Assembly: GCA_021163945.1 (NCBI GenBank)
Contig: JAGGTC010000184.1
Location: 1-6,328, forward strand
Reading direction: 5' to 3'
Length of the DNA stretch: 6,328 bases
Origin: Deltaproteobacteria bacterium
GTDB taxonomy: Bacteria > Desulfobacterota > Desulfofervidia > Desulfofervidales > DG-60
Shown here: piece after piece, positions 4,898 to 6,328 of the stretch
Layout: the number at the start of each line of letters is the position of its first letter
How positions within the stretch are numbered: the stretch's first letter is position 1
Position numbers and translations under genes: made by a program
The notes under the pieces: generated by a model
The model's input: the letters and a program-made list of their open reading frames with translations, nothing else
What the model was told of the DNA's origin: nothing
The model's database searches: none

Positions 4898-5154
4898 CTT
4901 TTGACAAAGACGAGAAGACAATTAAACTGTTCTCTTTCCAAAGACTTCGCCCATGGTGGTATGTAAGCACCACATCCTCCTCCTTCCAATTTATACCCCA
5001 TTTCATATAACTTTTGTATTACTTTTGCTGGTTTTCTTTTGTAGTTTTCCCGCCACTCACGCTCATCTATTCCCAGTATTTCATGATTAAATCTCCCTTC
5101 TGAATCACGCAACCATACACTACTTTCCGAAATATACGCAATAACTACCTTCAT
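4894..5154 (-). CDS. Unrecognised 86-residue protein, last gene of the minus operon
   Basis: The start ATG (complement of 5152-5154) follows GAGG 6-7 bases upstream. That site is in the last codons of the preceding 141-residue gene, with one base between the genes, so translation is probably coupled. The protein opens with a strand (MKVVIAYISESSVWLRD), continues with a charged region (EREWRENYKRKPAKVI), a helix and turn (QKLYEMGYKLEGGGCG) and YIPPWAKS, and ends in a hydrophobic strand (NCLLVFVKS). This could be a compact alpha/beta fold of about 85 residues with two cysteines. I do not recognise a family. Its stop overlaps that of the convergent small gene from the tnpB operon. Confidence 0.8.
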   Translation of the reverse strand: MKVVIAYISESSVWLRDSEGRFNHEILGIDEREWRENYKRKPAKVIQKLYEMGYKLEGGGCGAYIPPWAKSLEREQFNCLLVFVKS

Positions 5155-5155
5155 A

Positions 5156-5581
5156 TTAAACCTCTTCCAAAACTTTAACTTCTTCCTTGCCTTCCAATAT
5201 CTTGGAAACCTCTTCTTCTCTTAGTTCTCCTTTTCCTATTTTCTCTGCCATCTCTTCTACTATCAGTAACCCCTTTATCCCCTTCGCAAGCTTATCAGCT
5301 TTTTCTCTGCATATCCCACAGGTTTCCTTTGTCAGATAGGTTTCAAGTTCTTGGACAGCTTTGGCTAAATGTATGTGTGGTGGAAATTCTTCGGTTTCTT
5401 CGGTTTCAGTTTCTGTCTCTGTTTCTCCCACTCTTACCAGCTTTTTATCTATGTTTGCTATCGCCATATCAGCAAATCTTATCATTTTGTCCAATGCCTG
5501 TATGTTCCTGTCTATCTCTGCAATGATTTCTGCTGGATTAAACTCCTTGATGTCCTTAAGTTTAGGTAGCTTGGGTAACAT
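5156..5581 (-). CDS. Unrecognised 141-residue helical protein with Thr-Glu linker and CxxC
   Basis: This is the third gene of the minus-strand operon. The preceding gene's stop (TGA) is inside the GAGGT ribosome binding site, 11 bases before the ATG. Residues 1-16 are Pro/Lys/Leu-rich (MLPKLPKLKD). Residues 17-50 form a probable amphipathic helix or coiled coil. Residues 53-65 are a low-complexity linker of alternating Thr and Glu, and residues 72-140 are helical and acidic with a single CGIC motif at 88-91. One CxxC per chain could bind metal or form disulphides in a dimer. There is no signal peptide or membrane segment. The overall look is of two helical parts joined by a flexible acidic linker. 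It may work with the membrane-anchored protein encoded just before it, judging only by their coupling. Confidence 0.8.
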   Translation of the reverse strand: MLPKLPKLKDIKEFNPAEIIAEIDRNIQALDKMIRFADMAIANIDKKLVRVGETETETETEETEEFPPHIHLAKAVQELETYLTKETCGICREKADKLAKGIKGLLIVEEMAEKIGKGELREEEVSKILEGKEEVKVLEEV

Positions 5582-5595
5582 TTTTGTTGATTACC

Positions 5596-5862
5596 TCAAA
5601 ACAACTTTTTCACTTCTTCTGAGAATTCCCTGTATTCCTTTATCAACTTCTTGGAATCCTTTATTATCTGTTGAACTTCCTCTGGGGTTATGTTGTCATC
5701 TTCCGCAGCCTTGTAGGCATCGTCAAGCAGTTTTGCAGTAGCAGAGATGACCTCTTTAAATTCCTTAAGGATTTTCTTAGCTCTGCCGAAATATTTTGCT
5801 GCTCCTCCAACTCCTACAAGGAAGCTTATAACCGTAGCTACCAACTCATAGGGTGAGACCAT
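5596..5862 (-). CDS. Small protein with N-terminal membrane helix and helical charged tail (88 residues)
   Basis: GGAGGTGG lies about 5 bases before the ATG (complement of 5860-5862), so the start is firm. Residues 6-24 (LVATVISFLVGVGGAAKYF) are hydrophobic and could be a membrane anchor. They are followed by a long Lys/Glu-rich amphipathic region, with DDNITPEEVQQIIKD at 55-69 resembling a calcium-loop-like or helix-capping turn. Small membrane proteins with such tails are common in viruses and prophages (holin-like, or virion membrane proteins), but no family is certain here. It is the second gene in the operon, 16 bases after the stop of the 100-residue gene, and is coupled to the 141-residue gene after it. 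It has no cysteine. The membrane assignment is by eye from hydrophobicity. Confidence 0.8.
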   Translation of the reverse strand: MVSPYELVATVISFLVGVGGAAKYFGRAKKILKEFKEVISATAKLLDDAYKAAEDDNITPEEVQQIIKDSKKLIKEYREFSEEVKKLF

Positions 5863-5878
5863 AATACCACCTCCAAAC

Positions 5879-6181
5879 CTAACTTCCTACTACTTTCTCT
5901 GCTAATCTCCTTGATAACCTTTCGATTTCTTCTTCGGTTGGTGCTCGCCCCGTGGCAAATTTCAGCAAACCTTCAGCCCAATGTCTAGCCCAAGTGCTGT
6001 GAGCTATTGCGTCTATCTTTTCTTGCACAGTCATCGGGTTGCTGTGCTTTATTTTAACAATTTCCTCTGGGATCTCTATTTCAATGCCCCCCAGAGAAAC
6101 CTTCTCGGTAATACCTCCACACTTCTCTTTTAAAATTTCTAGTGCTGCCTTTATTGCTAATTCACATTCGTTCTTTGCCAT
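5879..6181 (-). CDS. Unrecognised 100-residue helical protein, first gene of the minus operon
   Basis: The ATG (complement of 6179-6181) has no ribosome binding site but lies about 28 bases from the centre of a TATA-like box, as expected for the first, leaderless gene of an archaeal operon. The protein starts with a helix (ECELAIKAALEILKEKC, cysteines at 6 and 21) and has a short beta segment (SLGGIEIEIPEEIVKI). It then has a second helical half with aromatic and His residues (IAHSTWARHWAEGLLKFATG, about 59-78) and a final helix after a TEEE cap. I recognise no family. The C-terminal part could be a helix-turn-helix-like or dimerisation module, but no motif is decisive. The three genes after it follow at 16, 14 and 1 bases, on the same strand. 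Confidence 0.8.
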   Translation of the reverse strand: MAKNECELAIKAALEILKEKCGGITEKVSLGGIEIEIPEEIVKIKHSNPMTVQEKIDAIAHSTWARHWAEGLLKFATGRAPTEEEIERLSRRLAEKVVGS

Positions 6182-6214
6182 GATTTATTATTTTTCTCGT
6201 ATGGCTTAAAAAGT
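6182..6214 (-). promoter_or_regulatory. Promoter of the minus-strand four-gene operon
   Basis: On the minus strand, CTTTTTAAG (complement of 6205-6213) is a TATA-like box centred about 28 bases before the ATG ending at 6181. This predicts transcription beginning at or next to the start codon. The bases between are A-rich with no Shine-Dalgarno sequence, in agreement with a leaderless message. Confidence 0.55.
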
Positions 6215-6328
6215 TTATCCTTGTTCCATGTTCAATGCCTTAAAAATTCTAAGAGATAGTGAACAATTCCCATGCTGCACATTCGTATAATTTGCAATTT
6301 CTCGAATTTGGTGGGTCACCATTAGATG
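6215..6328 (-). CDS. Possible 3' end of another minus-strand gene
   Basis: The minus strand is open from the window edge to a TAA at 6215-6217 (37 codons). It reads VTHQIREIANYTNVQHG and later SLSLRIFKALNMEQG. The pattern EIANYTNV...LRIFKALN resembles the recognition half of a helix-turn-helix, as in XRE or winged-helix regulators, but the piece is too short to prove it. The stop is directly followed by the TATA-like box of the next operon, which is good gene-end geometry. It may be chance, because an ATG inside it lacks support and the rest of the gene is outside the window. Confidence 0.35.
   Translation of the reverse strand, partial: HLMVTHQIREIANYTNVQHGNCSLSLRIFKALNMEQG

Noticed and set aside
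5329..5856. Several plus-strand ORFs opposite the minus operon
   Set aside because: They are shadows of the 141- and 88-residue genes, Ser/Leu/Phe/Cys-rich, with no start signals.

Overview
The window looks archaeal. Several starts are preceded by sharply defined TATA boxes placed so that transcription would begin at or a few bases before the start codon (leaderless or near-leaderless genes at 2628 and 6181, short leader at 3390). Many other genes have strong GGAGGTG or GGTGAT ribosome binding sites. The base composition is AT-rich and the proteins are Lys/Glu-rich. There are no ribosomal, tRNA or central-metabolism genes. Most genes are short, closely packed, strand-switching and unrecognised, around a ribbon-helix-helix regulator and a lone TnpB nuclease. 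That pattern fits an archaeal virus, a plasmid or an integrated element. This assignment is an inference, because no virus hallmark gene (capsid, portal, terminase, integrase, replicase) is recognisable.

Left part (1-2334, plus strand): the 3' part of a large unrecognised gene that enters from outside the window, a second large unrecognised gene with a perfect ribosome binding site, and a possible 55-codon ORF in the same frame just after its stop. A small minus-strand gene (2361-2564) follows, ending in a T-rich tract on its own strand.

Centre (2565-3390): a 12-bp palindromic TATA element lies between the minus gene and a plus-strand ribbon-helix-helix gene (2628-3035). The 3' end of that gene runs into direct repeats of a 30-base unit (2950-3138) that begins GTT and ends ATGAAAC, like a CRISPR repeat, but the spacers are only 12, 32 and 25 bases. 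A hairpin with a T-run follows, then about 90 bases of consecutive stem-loops, then a TATA box.

Right centre (3390-4897, plus strand): a tight, overlapping operon of a 43-residue ribbon-helix-helix-like protein, TnpB (371 residues, all RuvC catalytic residues and the zinc finger present), a 42-residue cysteine-rich protein and a small basic protein of about 58-65 residues. No TnpA transposase is present, and no insertion-sequence right end is obvious. The operon meets, tail to tail with a 4-base overlap, a minus-strand operon (6181-4894) of four small unrecognised proteins, one with an N-terminal membrane helix. The right edge may hold the end of another minus-strand gene.

The most interesting possibility is that the CRISPR-like repeats, the structured non-coding segment and the intact TnpB form an RNA-guided module. 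The adjacency is visible in the sequence. The functional link is a hypothesis.
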